Of a stretch of DNA of 62,507 bases, positions 26,608 through 36,368 are shown piece after piece. The DNA is taken from NCBI RefSeq assembly GCF_024171995.1, contig NZ_JAMTCT010000029.1, positions 1-62,507 of the forward strand, in the 5' to 3' direction. The notes under the pieces were generated by a model. The model was given only the letters and a program-made list of their open reading frames with translations. It ran no database searches and was not told where the DNA came from. Within the stretch, counting starts at the first letter, position 1. Each line of letters opens with the position of its first letter. The DNA is from Promicromonospora umidemergens. GTDB taxonomy: Bacteria > Actinomycetota > Actinomycetes > Actinomycetales > Cellulomonadaceae. Position numbers and translations under genes: made by a program.

Positions 26608-26665
26608 TTGACAGCCTTCTGCCGGGGTGGCAGAGTCACCGCGCACGGAGATGTTTACGTTCACA
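26608..26665 (+). promoter_or_regulatory. Promoter and LacI-type operator of the first CUT1-GH43 operon
   Basis: TTGACA (26608-26613) is a perfect -35 with CAGAGT (26631-26636) as a poor -10 after 17 bp. The operator TGTTTACGTTCACA (26652-26665) follows just downstream. In reverse it reads TGTGAACGTAAACA, 11 of 14 positions shared with TGTGAGCGCTAACA at 31471. Confidence 0.55.
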
Positions 26666-26756
26666 TTCCGTCGCCGGGCAGCGTTGCCCTGCGTGTTCCA
26701 GGACATCGAAGTCCAGGTGATTCCGGACACTGTGGTCCGGGGAAAGGGGTGCGCCA

Positions 26757-27644
26757 GTGCCTGGTCGCCGCCCACCGAGCCGCCGCGTCTCCGCGGCAGG
26801 CTGGACCTTCGTCGCGCCGTTCATGGTGGCGTTCGCCTTCGCGTTCCTCGCTCCGGTGCTCTACTCGCTGTACCTCAGCCTGTTCCGCAACCAGCTCATG
26901 GGCGGCAACCAGTTCGTGGGGCTGGCGAACTACTCCGCCGCGTTCACCGACCCGAAGTTCTGGGACGGCACCGGCCGGGTGCTCCTGTTCCTGGTGGTGC
27001 AGGTGCCGATCATGCTCGCAGTGGCCCTGGCCGCCGCGCTCGTGATCGACAGCGGCCGCCTCTTCGGGAAGCGCTTCACGCGGATCGCGCTGTTCGTGCC
27101 CTACGCGGTACCCGGCGTCGTCGCCGTCCTGATGTGGGGCTTCCTGTACGGCGACCGGATCGGGCTGGTCGGCTGGATCAACGAGGCGGCGGGCTCGCAG
27201 GTCCTCACTCCCTTCTCCAGGGAATGGATGCTCGTCGCGATCGGCAACATCGTGACGTGGGAGTTCGTGGGCTACAACATGCTCATCCTGTACTCGGCGC
27301 TGCGCACCGTCCCCGGCGAGCTCTACGAGGCGGCGGCGATCGACGGCGCCGGGCAGTGGCGGGTGATCAGGGCGGTGAAGCTACCGGCCCTGCGCGGGGC
27401 GCTCGTGATCGCGACCATCTTCTCGATCATCGGCAGCTTCCAGCTGTTCAACGAGCCGAACATCCTCAAGGTGCTCGCGCCGACGCTCATCTCGTCGTCC
27501 TACACGCCCAACATGTACGCCTACAACCTCAGCTTCCTTGGCCAGCAGGTCAACTACGCGGCGACCGTCGCGATCATCATGGGCGTGCTGACCGCCGCGA
27601 TCGCCTACGTGGTCCAGCTCCGTGGCACCAGGAGGGACAGCTGA
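26757..27644 (+). CDS. CUT1 sugar ABC transporter permease (MalF type), system 1
   Basis: A 295-residue inner-membrane permease with six helices and the EAA loop (ELYEAAAIDGAGQWRVIRAVKLP) that docks the ATPase. CUT1 systems import oligosaccharides. GTG at 26757 has GGAAAGGGG upstream. It forms an operon with the next permease (1-nt overlap) and the binding lipoprotein. No ATPase gene is present, so a shared MsiK-type ATPase encoded elsewhere is expected, as is common in actinobacteria. The secreted GH43-CBM13 enzyme downstream suggests galactan- or arabinogalactan-derived oligomers. Confidence 0.92.
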   Translation: MPGRRPPSRRVSAAGWTFVAPFMVAFAFAFLAPVLYSLYLSLFRNQLMGGNQFVGLANYSAAFTDPKFWDGTGRVLLFLVVQVPIMLAVALAAALVIDSGRLFGKRFTRIALFVPYAVPGVVAVLMWGFLYGDRIGLVGWINEAAGSQVLTPFSREWMLVAIGNIVTWEFVGYNMLILYSALRTVPGELYEAAAIDGAGQWRVIRAVKLPALRGALVIATIFSIIGSFQLFNEPNILKVLAPTLISSSYTPNMYAYNLSFLGQQVNYAATVAIIMGVLTAAIAYVVQLRGTRRDS

Positions 27645-28504
27645 TGGCGCACTCCTTCTCGCGGCCGCGCAAGTCCGTGGTCCTCACCCTGCTGATGGCA
27701 GGGCTGGTCGTCTACTCGCTGGCACCGCTCTGGTGGCTGCTCGTCAGCTCCACCAAGACGCAGGAGGCGCTCGCCGACTCCTTCGGCCTCTGGCCGGCGG
27801 GGCCGTTCGCGCTCTTCGACAACATCGCGGCGGTGCTCACCTATCAGGACGGCGTCTTCGTCCGCTGGTTCGGCAATACGGTGGTCTACGTCGTCGCGGG
27901 CGCAGGCGGTGCCACGCTCCTGGCGACGCTCGGGGGCTACGGCCTGGCGAAGTACCGGTTCCGGGGGCGTTCGGCGGTCTTCGCCACCGTCATCGGCGCC
28001 GTCGCCGTTCCCGGCGCGGCGCTCGCCGTGCCGACGTTCCTCATGTTCAGCCAGCTCGGGCTGACGAACACGATGTGGTCGGTGATCCTGCCCACCCTGG
28101 TCTCCCCGTTCGGGCTGTACCTGATGTGGGTGTTCGCCACGGAGGCGATACCGACCGAGCTGCTCGAGGCCGCCCGGGTCGACGGAGCGGGGGAGTGGCG
28201 CACCTTCTTCACCATCTCGCTGCGGCTGCTCGCGCCCGGCATCGTGACGGTCGCGCTGTTCGCGATCGTCGCGACGTGGAACAACTACTTCCTGCCGCTG
28301 ATCATGCTCTCGGACCGGAACCTGTTCCCCCTCGCGATCGGGCTAGCTAGCTGGAACGCCGATGCGACCGGGGTGGGCGCCACGCCGGTGTTCCACCTGG
28401 TCATCACGGGTTCGGTGCTGACCATCCTGCCGATCGTCGCGGCGTTCCTGCTGCTGCAGCGCTACTGGCAGTCCGGCCTGAGCGCCGGAGGCGTAAAGGG
28501 ATGA
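27644..28504 (+). CDS. CUT1 sugar ABC transporter permease (MalG type), system 1
   Basis: A 286-residue partner permease with six helices. The N-terminal LAPLWWLLVSSTKTQEAL and the EAA loop (LLEAARVDGAGEWRTFFTISL) are typical of MalG-type subunits. ATG at 27644 overlaps the preceding stop as TGATG and has AGGAGGGA upstream. The binding-protein gene follows 37 nt later. Confidence 0.92.
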   Translation: MAHSFSRPRKSVVLTLLMAGLVVYSLAPLWWLLVSSTKTQEALADSFGLWPAGPFALFDNIAAVLTYQDGVFVRWFGNTVVYVVAGAGGATLLATLGGYGLAKYRFRGRSAVFATVIGAVAVPGAALAVPTFLMFSQLGLTNTMWSVILPTLVSPFGLYLMWVFATEAIPTELLEAARVDGAGEWRTFFTISLRLLAPGIVTVALFAIVATWNNYFLPLIMLSDRNLFPLAIGLASWNADATGVGATPVFHLVITGSVLTILPIVAAFLLLQRYWQSGLSAGGVKG

Positions 28505-28541
28505 GCGGCTTCAAGACGAACTACCTCAAGGAGGAGGAATC

Positions 28542-29888
28542 ATGAGCATCACACGTAACGGCCGGATCGCGGCGGGCGCCATGGCCGCCGTGCTGGCCGG
28601 CAGCCTCGCAGCCTGCTCTGGGGGTGGCGGCGGCGGAGGGGAACCCGACGAGGGAGCGACCGCCGAGGAGATCGAGGCCGCTCTCGAGGAGGGCGGCATC
28701 ATCGACTACTGGACCTGGACGCCGCAGGCCGAGAAGCAGATCGAGGCCTTCGAGAAGGCGTACCCGAACATGACCGTGAACCTCACGGACACGCAGGGCG
28801 CCGAGGAGCACAACACGGGGCTGCAGAACGCGATAGCAGCGGACAAGGGCATCCCTGACGTGGCCCAGCTGGAGTACCAGTCGGTGCCGCAGTTCCAGCT
28901 CCCCGGCCAGCTGACCGACGTGACCGGGTACGGCCTCGGCGAGCTCGAGGACCTGTACACGCCGTCGACCTGGGGTTCAGTGGCTCTGGGTGATGGTCTC
29001 TGGGGCCTGCCCCAGGACTCCGGTCCGATGGCGCTGTTCTACAACGCCGAGGTCTTCGAGGAGAACGACCTCGTGGTGCCGAAGACCTGGGACGAGTACG
29101 TCGAGCAGGCGCGGAAGCTGAAGAAGTCAGATCCCGACAAGGTCCTCTTCAACGACGACGGGAACGGCCCGGGCACCGTCACGTCGATGATCTGGCAGGC
29201 CGGCGGCAAGCCGTTCCAGGTGGAAGGTGACACCGTCACGATCGACCTCGCCGACGAAGGCACGACTCGGTGGGCCGAGACGTATCAGCAGCTGATCGAC
29301 GAGGAGCTGATGTCGGACATCACCGGCTGGAGCGACGAGTGGTACCAGGCGCTCGGGGACGGCACGATCGCCTCGATGGTCGTGGGCGCCTGGATGCCCG
29401 GCATCTTCGAGGACGGTGTGCCGGACGGTGACGGCGCGTGGCGGATCGCCCCGATGCCGACCTACGACGGCACTCCGGTCAACGCCGAGAACGGCGGTTC
29501 GGCGGACGTCATCCCGGCCGGTGCCGACGACAAGGTGCTCGCCGCGGGCTTCCTCAAGTGGCTCAACAGCGACCCGGAGAGCATCCGCGTGTTCATGGAG
29601 ACGGGCGGGTTCCCGGCAACCGTCGCGGAGCTGGGCTCCGAGGAGTTCCTGGGCTACGAGTCCGAGTACTTCGGCGGTCAGAAGATCAACGAGGTGCTCG
29701 CGGCCGGTGCGGACGACGTCGTCGAGGGCTGGAGCTACCTGCCGTGGCAGTCGTACGCGAACAGCATCTTCTCGGACACCGTAGGTCAGGCCTACCTCGA
29801 CAGGACATCGCTGCTGGACGGCCTCTCCGAATGGCAGGCGGAGAACGTCCGGTACGGCGAGGAGCAAGGCTTCACCGTCGACGGCTGA
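28542..29888 (+). CDS. Extracellular sugar-binding lipoprotein, CUT1 system 1
   Basis: A 448-residue family 1 solute-binding protein anchored by lipid. The signal ends in the lipobox LAAC (about 22-25), followed by a Gly-rich linker and the mature domain beginning IIDYWTWTPQAEKQIEAFEKAYPNM in pattern. It captures oligosaccharides for the two upstream permeases. AGGAGGA lies ahead of the ATG. Placing the binding protein after the permeases is unusual, since it is normally first, and matters because binding proteins are usually needed in excess. Confidence 0.92.
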   Translation: MSITRNGRIAAGAMAAVLAGSLAACSGGGGGGGEPDEGATAEEIEAALEEGGIIDYWTWTPQAEKQIEAFEKAYPNMTVNLTDTQGAEEHNTGLQNAIAADKGIPDVAQLEYQSVPQFQLPGQLTDVTGYGLGELEDLYTPSTWGSVALGDGLWGLPQDSGPMALFYNAEVFEENDLVVPKTWDEYVEQARKLKKSDPDKVLFNDDGNGPGTVTSMIWQAGGKPFQVEGDTVTIDLADEGTTRWAETYQQLIDEELMSDITGWSDEWYQALGDGTIASMVVGAWMPGIFEDGVPDGDGAWRIAPMPTYDGTPVNAENGGSADVIPAGADDKVLAAGFLKWLNSDPESIRVFMETGGFPATVAELGSEEFLGYESEYFGGQKINEVLAAGADDVVEGWSYLPWQSYANSIFSDTVGQAYLDRTSLLDGLSEWQAENVRYGEEQGFTVDG

Positions 29889-29948
29889 CCGCCTGCACCG
29901 CCTGCACTGCCCCCGAACCCTGCACCGCGATGAAGGAGTGTGGTCCCC

Positions 29949-31352
29949 GTGAGGCGTCTTCTTGCTGCCCTCGCTGCCCTGACCTGCGTACTGGCGCCGG
30001 CCGTCGGCGCGGTCTCCGCCCAGGCCTCGCCCGAGACGGTGGTCAACGCCACCCAGTTCACCGACACGGCCGGCGATCCGCTGCACGCCCACGGCGGCGG
30101 GGTGGTCAAGGTGGGTCAGTACTACTACTGGTTCGGCGAGAACCGGAACGAGGACAACACCTTCCGGTACGTGTCGGCCTATCGCTCCACGGACCTCGTG
30201 CACTGGGAGTTCCGGAACCACGTGCTCACCGAGGCCAGCCACCCGGAGCTGGCCGTGGCCAACATCGAGCGGCCCAAGGTGATGTACAACGAGGCCACCG
30301 GCCAGTTCGTCATGTGGATGCACAAGGAGAACGGCAGCGACTACTCCGAGGCGCGGGCGGCGGTCGCCGTGAGCGACACCGTGGACGGCGACTACACGTA
30401 CCAGCGCAGCTTCCGGCCGCTCGGGCACATGTCCCGCGATATCGGCGTGTTCGTCGACACCGACGGGACCGGTTACATGTACTCGGCCGCTAACGAGAAC
30501 TATGACCTGCACATCTACCGGCTCACCAGCGACTACACGGACGTGGCGACGCTCGTCGCGAACCCGTGGCCCGGCGGCCACCGTGAGGCGCCCGCCCTGT
30601 TCAAGCGCGGTGGCACGTACTTCATGCTGACCTCCGGGGCCACGGGCTGGAACCCGAACCAGCAGAAGTACGCGACCAGCGGCAGCCTGGCGTCCGGCTG
30701 GTCAGCCATGCGGAACGCGGGCGACTCCAGCGGATACGGCTCGCAGACCACGTTCGTGCTGCCGGTGCAGGGCACGTCCGGCACGTCGTACCTGTATCTG
30801 GGTGACCGCTGGGGCAACTCCATCGGCAGCAACGTGAACGGTTCGCGCTACGTGTGGGCGCCGATCACGTTCCCCACGTCGACCTCGATGTCGTTCGACT
30901 ACTACCCGGAGCTCTCCATCGACGCGGCGGCGGGAACCGTCACAGGGCAAGGTGGACCGTTCGAGTCGCTCACCGCGCGGCACTCCGGCAGGTGCGCGGA
31001 CGTGACCAGCCAGTCGAACGCCGCGGGCGCCCAGATCAAGCAGTACGACTGCAACGGCGGCGGGAACCAGCGGTTCTGGTTCCGGAACGCGGGCGGCGGC
31101 TACCACAACCTCGTGGCCCGGCACAGCGCGCTCTGCGTGCAGGAGAACGCCACGACCGTGACCCAGGAGGGCTGTGGGTCGGGGACGAACCAGCAGTGGT
31201 CGGTCGTCGCGGCGTCGGGCGGCCATGTGACCGTCCGGTCGCGCGCGACCGGCGAGTGCCTGGACGTCAACGGCGGCTTCACCGCGAACGGTGCCGCGGT
31301 GATCACCTACGCCTGCAGCGGCGCCACCAACCAGCAGTGGACCCGCGGCTGA
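29949..31352 (+). CDS. Secreted GH43 (subfamily 24/34-like, probable exo-beta-1,3-galactanase) with CBM13
   Basis: A 467-residue secreted glycosidase. A signal peptide (about 1-26) is followed by a five-bladed GH43 domain (about 30-325) and a ricin-type CBM13 trefoil (about 339-467, repeats with QW motifs such as NQRFWF and NQQWSV). The blade-one Asp base of ordinary GH43 is missing: the segment reads HAHGGG. Asp164 (SRD) and Glu213 (HREAPALF) fit the pKa modulator and acid, and Gln266 (YGSQTTF) is placed like the Gln base reported for fungal exo-beta-1,3-galactanase. This suggests attack on the galactan backbone of type II arabinogalactan. GTG at 29949 has AAGGAG ten bases upstream. Confidence 0.75.
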   Translation: MRRLLAALAALTCVLAPAVGAVSAQASPETVVNATQFTDTAGDPLHAHGGGVVKVGQYYYWFGENRNEDNTFRYVSAYRSTDLVHWEFRNHVLTEASHPELAVANIERPKVMYNEATGQFVMWMHKENGSDYSEARAAVAVSDTVDGDYTYQRSFRPLGHMSRDIGVFVDTDGTGYMYSAANENYDLHIYRLTSDYTDVATLVANPWPGGHREAPALFKRGGTYFMLTSGATGWNPNQQKYATSGSLASGWSAMRNAGDSSGYGSQTTFVLPVQGTSGTSYLYLGDRWGNSIGSNVNGSRYVWAPITFPTSTSMSFDYYPELSIDAAAGTVTGQGGPFESLTARHSGRCADVTSQSNAAGAQIKQYDCNGGGNQRFWFRNAGGGYHNLVARHSALCVQENATTVTQEGCGSGTNQQWSVVAASGGHVTVRSRATGECLDVNGGFTANGAAVITYACSGATNQQWTRG

Positions 31353-31380
31353 GGACACACCGGTCCTGAGGTCCGCTCCG

Positions 31381-31428
31381 AACGACGTCGGGCACCGAAC
31401 CGGGCACGGTTCGGTGCCCGACGTCGTT
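31381..31428 (+). terminator. Terminator of the first CUT1-GH43 operon
   Basis: Arms 31381-31401 and 31408-31428 are perfectly complementary over 21 bp around GGGCAC. It begins 28 nt after the GH43 stop and ends before the araB promoter. Confidence 0.85.
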
Positions 31429-31470
31429 CTCAAGGCGGACCTGTCCTTACCCGGTTGTCGTAACGTATCG

Positions 31471-31484
31471 TGTGAGCGCTAACA
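31471..31484 (+). promoter_or_regulatory. LacI-type operator before araB-araD-araA
   Basis: TGTGAGCGCTAACA is a near-perfect palindrome. Its right half continues as TAACAT (31480-31485), a plausible -10 element, with TTGTCG (31455-31460) as -35 at a 19-bp spacer. Binding would therefore occlude the promoter. Confidence 0.75.
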
Positions 31485-31582
31485 TCGCCGGGGGCGGTCA
31501 GGCCACGGCTTGCCGTGACGGTCGACCGACGGTGACACGAACGACGCCACGCGACGATGCGGGCAGGATGGAGCGGCCCACG

Positions 31583-33250
31583 ATGGTGGAGCGGCAGGAC
31601 GAAGGAGCGGAACGGCTCGCCGGTCTCCGGGAGGCGATCGAGCAGGGGCGGACCGCTCTCGGCATCGAGCTCGGCTCCACCAGGATCAAGGCGTGCCTCG
31701 TCGGCCCGGCGGGCGCGCCGCTCGCGAGCGGCAGCCACGACTGGGAGAACCAGCTCGTCGACGGCACGTGGACCTACTCGCTGGACGCCGTGTGGTCGGG
31801 CCTGCAGGACTCGGTGACAGCGCTGTTGCGCGACGTCGAGCGGCAGTACGGCGTGCGGCTCACCACCGTCGGCGCACTCGGCGTCTCGGCGATGATGCAC
31901 GGCTACCTCGCGTTCGACGAGGCGGACGAGCAGCTCGTGCCGTTCCGCACCTGGCGCAACACCAGCACCGAGCGCGCCGCTACCGAGCTGACCGGCCTGT
32001 TCGGGCACAACATCCCGCTGCGCTGGTCGGTCGCCCACCTCTATCAGGCGATCCTCGACGCCGAGCCGCACGTGACACAGGTACGGCACGTCACCACGCT
32101 GGCCGGCTACGTGCACTGGCGCCTGACCGGGCAGCAGGTGCTCGGCGTCGGCGACGCCTCCGGCATGTTCCCGATCGACCCGGCGACGAAGGACTACGAC
32201 CAGCGGATGCTTGCCCAGCTCGACGAGCTGGTGGGCGACCGCGGCCCGGGCCGGGGCATCGCCGACCTGCTGCCGCGCGCCCTCCCCGCCGGTGCCGACG
32301 CCGGTGCGCTGACCGAGGAGGGCGCCGCGCTCCTGGACCCGACGGGCACGCTCCGCCCGGGCATCCCGCTGTGCCCGCCCGAGGGCGACGCAGGGACCGG
32401 CATGGTCGCCACCAGCTCCGTGGCGCCCCGCACCGGCAACGTCAGCGCGGGGACCAGCATCTTCGCGATGGTCGTCCTGGAGAAGCCGCTGGACCGCGTG
32501 CACGAGGAGCTGGATCTCGTCACCACCCCGGCCGGCGATCTCGTCGCGATGGTGCACTGCAACAACGGCGCCAGCGAGCTCGCCGCCTGGGCGGGGCTGT
32601 TCGGCCAGTTCGCGTCCGCCCTCGGGCAGCCGGCCGAGCCGGGCGCCGTCTTCGGGGCACTGCTGCGGTCCGCCCTGGACGGCGACGCCGATGGCGGCGG
32701 CCTGCTCGCGTACAACTACCTGTCCGGTGAGCCGATCACCGGCCTCGAGGCCGGCCGCCCGCTGTTCACGCGCACGCCCGACAGCCGGCTCACCCTCGGC
32801 AACTTCGCGCGCACGCAGGTCTACAGCGTGTTCGGCACCCTGAGCCTCGGCATGCGCGTGCTGGCCGAGGAGCAGGTCGAGCTGGACACCATGTTCGCGC
32901 ACGGCGGCCTGTTCAAGACGGAGGGCGTGGCCCAGCGGCTGCTGGCCGCCGCGCTCGGCGCGCCGGTGGCCGTGGGCCGGACGGCGGGCGAGGGCGGTGC
33001 CTGGGGCATCGCGCTGCTCGCCGCCTACCGGGCGTCCGCACACGGCGCGACCGCCCCCGAGCAGGACCTGGGCGCCTACCTCGGCGCCGAGGTGTTCGCG
33101 GATGCCGCGCTCGACGTCGTCGAGCCCGACGCCGACGACGTGGCGGGCTTCTCCGCCTTCCTGGAGCGCTACAGCGCGGGCCTCGCGATCGAGCGCGCCG
33201 CCGTGGAGACGCTCCGGACCCGGGACACGACGCAGGAGGACGACCGATGA
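31583..33250 (+). CDS. araB: L-ribulokinase (FGGY family, AraB-like)
   Basis: A 555-residue FGGY carbohydrate kinase that should phosphorylate L-ribulose, inferred from its place before araD and araA. The ATP-binding phosphate-1 motif is [15 protein letters not shown], and [16 protein letters not shown] and WRNTSTERA form sugar-binding blocks. It belongs to the divergent FGGY branch often found with araD/araA in actinobacteria and differs from E. coli AraB, so the substrate is context-based. ATG at 31583 has GGAG nine bases upstream; ATG at 31568 is an alternative. It overlaps araD by four bases (ATGA). Confidence 0.85.
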   Translation: MVERQDEGAERLAGLREAIEQGRTALGIELGSTRIKACLVGPAGAPLASGSHDWENQLVDGTWTYSLDAVWSGLQDSVTALLRDVERQYGVRLTTVGALGVSAMMHGYLAFDEADEQLVPFRTWRNTSTERAATELTGLFGHNIPLRWSVAHLYQAILDAEPHVTQVRHVTTLAGYVHWRLTGQQVLGVGDASGMFPIDPATKDYDQRMLAQLDELVGDRGPGRGIADLLPRALPAGADAGALTEEGAALLDPTGTLRPGIPLCPPEGDAGTGMVATSSVAPRTGNVSAGTSIFAMVVLEKPLDRVHEELDLVTTPAGDLVAMVHCNNGASELAAWAGLFGQFASALGQPAEPGAVFGALLRSALDGDADGGGLLAYNYLSGEPITGLEAGRPLFTRTPDSRLTLGNFARTQVYSVFGTLSLGMRVLAEEQVELDTMFAHGGLFKTEGVAQRLLAAALGAPVAVGRTAGEGGAWGIALLAAYRASAHGATAPEQDLGAYLGAEVFADAALDVVEPDADDVAGFSAFLERYSAGLAIERAAVETLRTRDTTQEDDR

Positions 33251-34026
33251 CCACGCAGGCCCTTACCGACTACCCGCAGGCAGTCCAGGACGAGGTGGCG
33301 CGCGTCCGCACCGTCGTCTCGGACCTGCATGCCGAGCTGCCACGCTGGGACCTGGTGGTCTGGACGGCGGGCAACGTCTCGCAGCGCGTGCCGAACCCGG
33401 ACGTGCCGGACGGCAGCGCCGACCTCTTCGTCATCAAGCCGTCGGGCGTCTCGTACGACGACCTGACACCCGAGGGCATGGTCGTCTGCGACCTCGACGG
33501 CAGCCTCGTGGACGGCACGCGCGCGCCGTCGTCGGACACCGCGGCCGCCGCCTACGTGTACCGGCACATGCCCGAGGTGGGCGGCGTGGTGCACACGCAC
33601 TCCACGTACGCGACGGCGTGGGCCGCGCGCGGCGAGGAGGTGCCGTGCGTGCTGACGATGATGGCCGACGAGTTCGGCGGGCCCGTCCCCGTCGGCCCGT
33701 TCGCGATCATCGGCGACGACTCGATCGGCCGGGGCATCGTCGAGACCCTCGCGGGTCACCGCAGCCCCGCCGTGCTGATGCGGAACCACGGTCCGTTCAC
33801 CATCGGCAAGGACGCGCGCGCAGCCGTCAAGGCGGCAGTGATGGTCGAGGAGGTCGCCCGGACGGTGCACGTCTCCCGCCAGCTCGGCGAGCCCGTCCCG
33901 ATCGAGCAGCAGCACATCGACTCCCTCTACGACCGCTACCAGAACGTCTACGGCCAGCCCGCGACGACGCCGTCGGGCACCGCCGCATCGAACACGGCCG
34001 GACAGAACACGGAAGGACAGGCATGA
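33247..34026 (+). CDS. araD: L-ribulose-5-phosphate 4-epimerase
   Basis: A 259-residue class II aldolase-fold zinc enzyme converting L-ribulose 5-phosphate to D-xylulose 5-phosphate. The zinc ligands are recognisable as [12 protein letters not shown] and the later [10 protein letters not shown] region, and the phosphate-binding loop as TAGNVSQR and [10 protein letters not shown]. It is coupled to araB and araA by ATGA overlaps at both ends. The C-terminal 25 residues are a Thr/Ser/Gln-rich tail. Confidence 0.93.
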   Translation: MTTQALTDYPQAVQDEVARVRTVVSDLHAELPRWDLVVWTAGNVSQRVPNPDVPDGSADLFVIKPSGVSYDDLTPEGMVVCDLDGSLVDGTRAPSSDTAAAAYVYRHMPEVGGVVHTHSTYATAWAARGEEVPCVLTMMADEFGGPVPVGPFAIIGDDSIGRGIVETLAGHRSPAVLMRNHGPFTIGKDARAAVKAAVMVEEVARTVHVSRQLGEPVPIEQQHIDSLYDRYQNVYGQPATTPSGTAASNTAGQNTEGQA

Positions 34027-35537
34027 GCACCAAGCCCTACGCGGACCGTGAGGTCTGGTTCCTCACCGGGAGCCAGGACCTCTACGGCGAGGAGACCCTT
34101 GCCCAGGTCGCGGAGCAGTCGCAGGAGGTGGCCCGCGCGCTGGACGCGTCGTCGGACGTGCCGGTCAAGGTCGTGTGGAAGCCCGTCCTGAAGGACTCGG
34201 TCTCGATCCGCCGGGCCATGCTCGACGCGAACGGTGACGACAAGGTGCTGGGCGTCGTCACCTGGATGCACACCTTCAGTCCCGCCAAGATGTGGATCGC
34301 GGGCCTGGACGCGCTGCGCAAGCCGCTGCTGCACCTGCACACGCAGGCGAATGTCGAGCTCCCCTGGGACGACATCGACATGGACTTCATGAACCTCAAC
34401 CAGGCCGCGCACGGCGACCGCGAGTACGCGTACATCGCCACGCGCCTCGGCGTCGCGCGGACGACGGTGGTGGGGCACGTCTCCAACCCTGCGGTCACGC
34501 GCCGGGTGGGCACCTGGGTGCGCGGCGCCGCCGGCTGGGCGGCGACGCACGAGCTCAAGCTCGTCCGCTTCGGCGACAACATGCGCAACGTGGCCGTCAC
34601 CGAGGGGGACAAGACCGAGGCCGAGCTGCGGTTCGGCGTCTCGGTGAACACGCACGGCGTGAACGAGCTGGTCGCGGCCGTCGACGCCGTCGAGGAAGCT
34701 GCCATCGACAAGGTGGTGGCCGAGTACGAGGATAGGTACGACGTCGCCCCCGAGCTCCGGGCCGGCGGCGAGCGGCACGACTCCCTGCGCTACGCCGCGC
34801 GCCAGGAGATCGCGCTGCTCGGGTTCCTGGAGGCGGCGGGCGCCAAGGCGTTCACCACCAACTTCGAGGACCTTGGCACGCTGCGCCAGCTCCCCGGGCT
34901 CGCGGTGCAGCGCCTCATGGAGCAGGGCTACGGCTTCGGCGCGGAGGGCGACTGGAAGACGGCCGTGCTCGTCCGGGCCGCCAAGGTGATGGGCGAAGGC
35001 CTCCCCGGGGGCGCGAGCCTCATGGAGGACTACACCTACGACCTCACCCCGGGCGCAGAGCTCATCCTCGGCGCGCACATGCTGGAGGTCTGCCCGTCGC
35101 TGACCACCTCGAAGCCGCGGATCGAGATCCACCCGCTCGGCATCGGCGGCAAGGAGGACCCGGTCCGCATGGTCTTCTCGGCGGACGCCGTCGAGGGCGC
35201 CGTCGTCGTGTCGCTCGCCGACATGCGGGACCGGTTCCGGCTGACGGCCAACGTGGTCGACGTCGTCACCCCGCCGCGCGACCTGCCGAAGCTGCCGGTC
35301 GCCCGCGCGATGTGGGCGCCGCGACCGTCGTTCGAGATCTCCGCGGAGTCGTGGCTGACGGCAGGCGGCGCGCACCACACCGTCATGTCGACCGCGGCGG
35401 GCATCGAGGCGTTCGAGGTCTTCGCGAACATCGCGCGCACGGAGCTGCTCGTCATCGACGAGGACACCACGCGCCGCGGCTTCGCCGACCAGGTCCGCTG
35501 GAACCAGGTCTACTACCGCGTGGCCCAGGGCCTCTGA
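34023..35537 (+). CDS. araA: L-arabinose isomerase
   Basis: A 504-residue manganese-dependent isomerase converting L-arabinose to L-ribulose. The N-terminus [21 protein letters not shown] is diagnostic, as are [31 protein letters not shown] and the metal-site block TNFEDLG. The family's C-terminal [23 protein letters not shown] is complete. It is the last gene of araB-araD-araA; a long palindrome follows seven bases after the stop. Confidence 0.97.
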   Translation: MSTKPYADREVWFLTGSQDLYGEETLAQVAEQSQEVARALDASSDVPVKVVWKPVLKDSVSIRRAMLDANGDDKVLGVVTWMHTFSPAKMWIAGLDALRKPLLHLHTQANVELPWDDIDMDFMNLNQAAHGDREYAYIATRLGVARTTVVGHVSNPAVTRRVGTWVRGAAGWAATHELKLVRFGDNMRNVAVTEGDKTEAELRFGVSVNTHGVNELVAAVDAVEEAAIDKVVAEYEDRYDVAPELRAGGERHDSLRYAARQEIALLGFLEAAGAKAFTTNFEDLGTLRQLPGLAVQRLMEQGYGFGAEGDWKTAVLVRAAKVMGEGLPGGASLMEDYTYDLTPGAELILGAHMLEVCPSLTTSKPRIEIHPLGIGGKEDPVRMVFSADAVEGAVVVSLADMRDRFRLTANVVDVVTPPRDLPKLPVARAMWAPRPSFEISAESWLTAGGAHHTVMSTAAGIEAFEVFANIARTELLVIDEDTTRRGFADQVRWNQVYYRVAQGL

Positions 35538-35543
35538 CCCGGA

Positions 35544-35618
35544 CCCCCTCGCCGAGTGCGGGCTACTCGTCGCCAGAAGACCGTCTGGCCAACAGGCAGC
35601 CCGCACTCGACGAGGGGG
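35544..35618. repeat. Palindromic element, family C-like, probable terminator of araBDA
   Basis: Arms 35544-35564 and 35598-35618 pair over 21 bp with one mismatch and contain GAGTGCGGGCT. The 33-nt loop holds a small inner hairpin (GCCAGA/TCTGGC). It lies between converging araA and the GPP34 remnant. The GAGTGCNG arms are shared with 19100-19218. Confidence 0.8.
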
Positions 35619-35625
35619 GTGGCGG

Positions 35626-36170
35626 CTAGCTGCCCGCCGTGGCGGCGCTCGTCGCCGCCACCGTCGCCGCCACCATGGCCGCGTTGACGTCGTCGATCGC
35701 GCGCTTCACCGCGGCACCGGCCCATTCCGACTCAGCGATCTCCTTGGCGCGGCGCTTCAGTGCGCGGCGGTCGACGGCCAGGCGGTGCTGGGGAACAGCC
35801 CGAGGATCTTGACCTGCTCCTCGCGCAGCACCCCGCGTGCGGCCAGCCCGCGCTGCAGCGCCTCGCGCAGCCGCTTCGCGAAGCCGCCCTGCCCGATCTT
35901 GCGGATCGCGTCCTTGGGCCTGCGCTCGTGCATCAGCTCGAGGACCTCGCGCTGCAGCGGGTCCGTCGGCGTCGCCCGGCCGGTCGTGCGGAACCGGCCC
36001 TTGCGCCCGCCGTCCGCGCCGTCCGACACGTCGAGCGAACCCTGCAGCGTGAGCTCGGCGACCGAGGCTCCGGCCAGCGCGAGCTGCAGGTGCTGTGCGC
36101 TGAGGAGCGGTCGGCCCGAGACGTCGTCGAGCGCGAGGAGCAGGTACTCCTCGGCGAGGCTGAGTTCCAT
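35626..36170 (-). pseudogene. GPP34-family (Golgi phosphoprotein 3-like) gene, disrupted by internal deletion and frameshift
   Basis: Reading from ATG 36170 (AGGAG upstream), the N-terminal part is typical GPP34: AEEYLLLALDDVSGRPLLSAQHLQLALAGA, RKGRFRTTGRATPTDPL and EEQVKILGLFPSTAWP. The frame then stops at 35757-35759 after 137 codons. In another frame, immediately after, comes the family's C-terminal end (DRRALKRRAKEIAESEWAG, then AIDDVNAAMVAATVAATSAAT), stopping at 35626-35628. Actinobacterial GPP34 proteins are about 220-230 residues, so roughly 50 central residues are missing and the two ends are out of frame. A truncated product could still be made, but the gene is probably non-functional. 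A sequencing error alone would not explain the missing middle. Confidence 0.82.
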
Positions 36171-36263
36171 GAGGGCTCCTCGAGGGCGGGTGCTGGTTCT
36201 GTCGGACTTAGCAGACCACGGGACACCCACGCAAGAGATCCACCCCAAGGCGGAGCCTTGGTC

Positions 36264-36318
36264 GTGGGCGCGATCGTTGCGCCTATAACAGGCAGGAAGC
36301 CGCAACGATCGCGCCCAC
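36264..36318. repeat. Palindromic element, family B (copy 1)
   Basis: GTGGGCGCGATCGTTGCG (36264-36281) pairs perfectly with 36301-36318; the 19-nt loop reads CCTATAACAGGCAGGAAGC. It lies between two minus-strand genes. Three related copies follow at 38304, 45715 and 46608. Confidence 0.85.
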
Positions 36319-36368
36319 AGAACGGACGGCCCACCCGGGTGCGCCTCTCCGGCTCGACGACGTCGCTC

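Noticed and set aside
31472-31582. Start of araB at GTG 31472
   Set aside because: This start lies inside the LacI-type operator and -10 region, and the extra 37 residues are not conserved-looking; 31583 or 31568 is more likely.
32997-34022. An N-terminal extension of araA of 342 codons
   Set aside because: It is the shadow frame of araB and araD; conserved AraA sequence begins at 34023 with an ATGA overlap.
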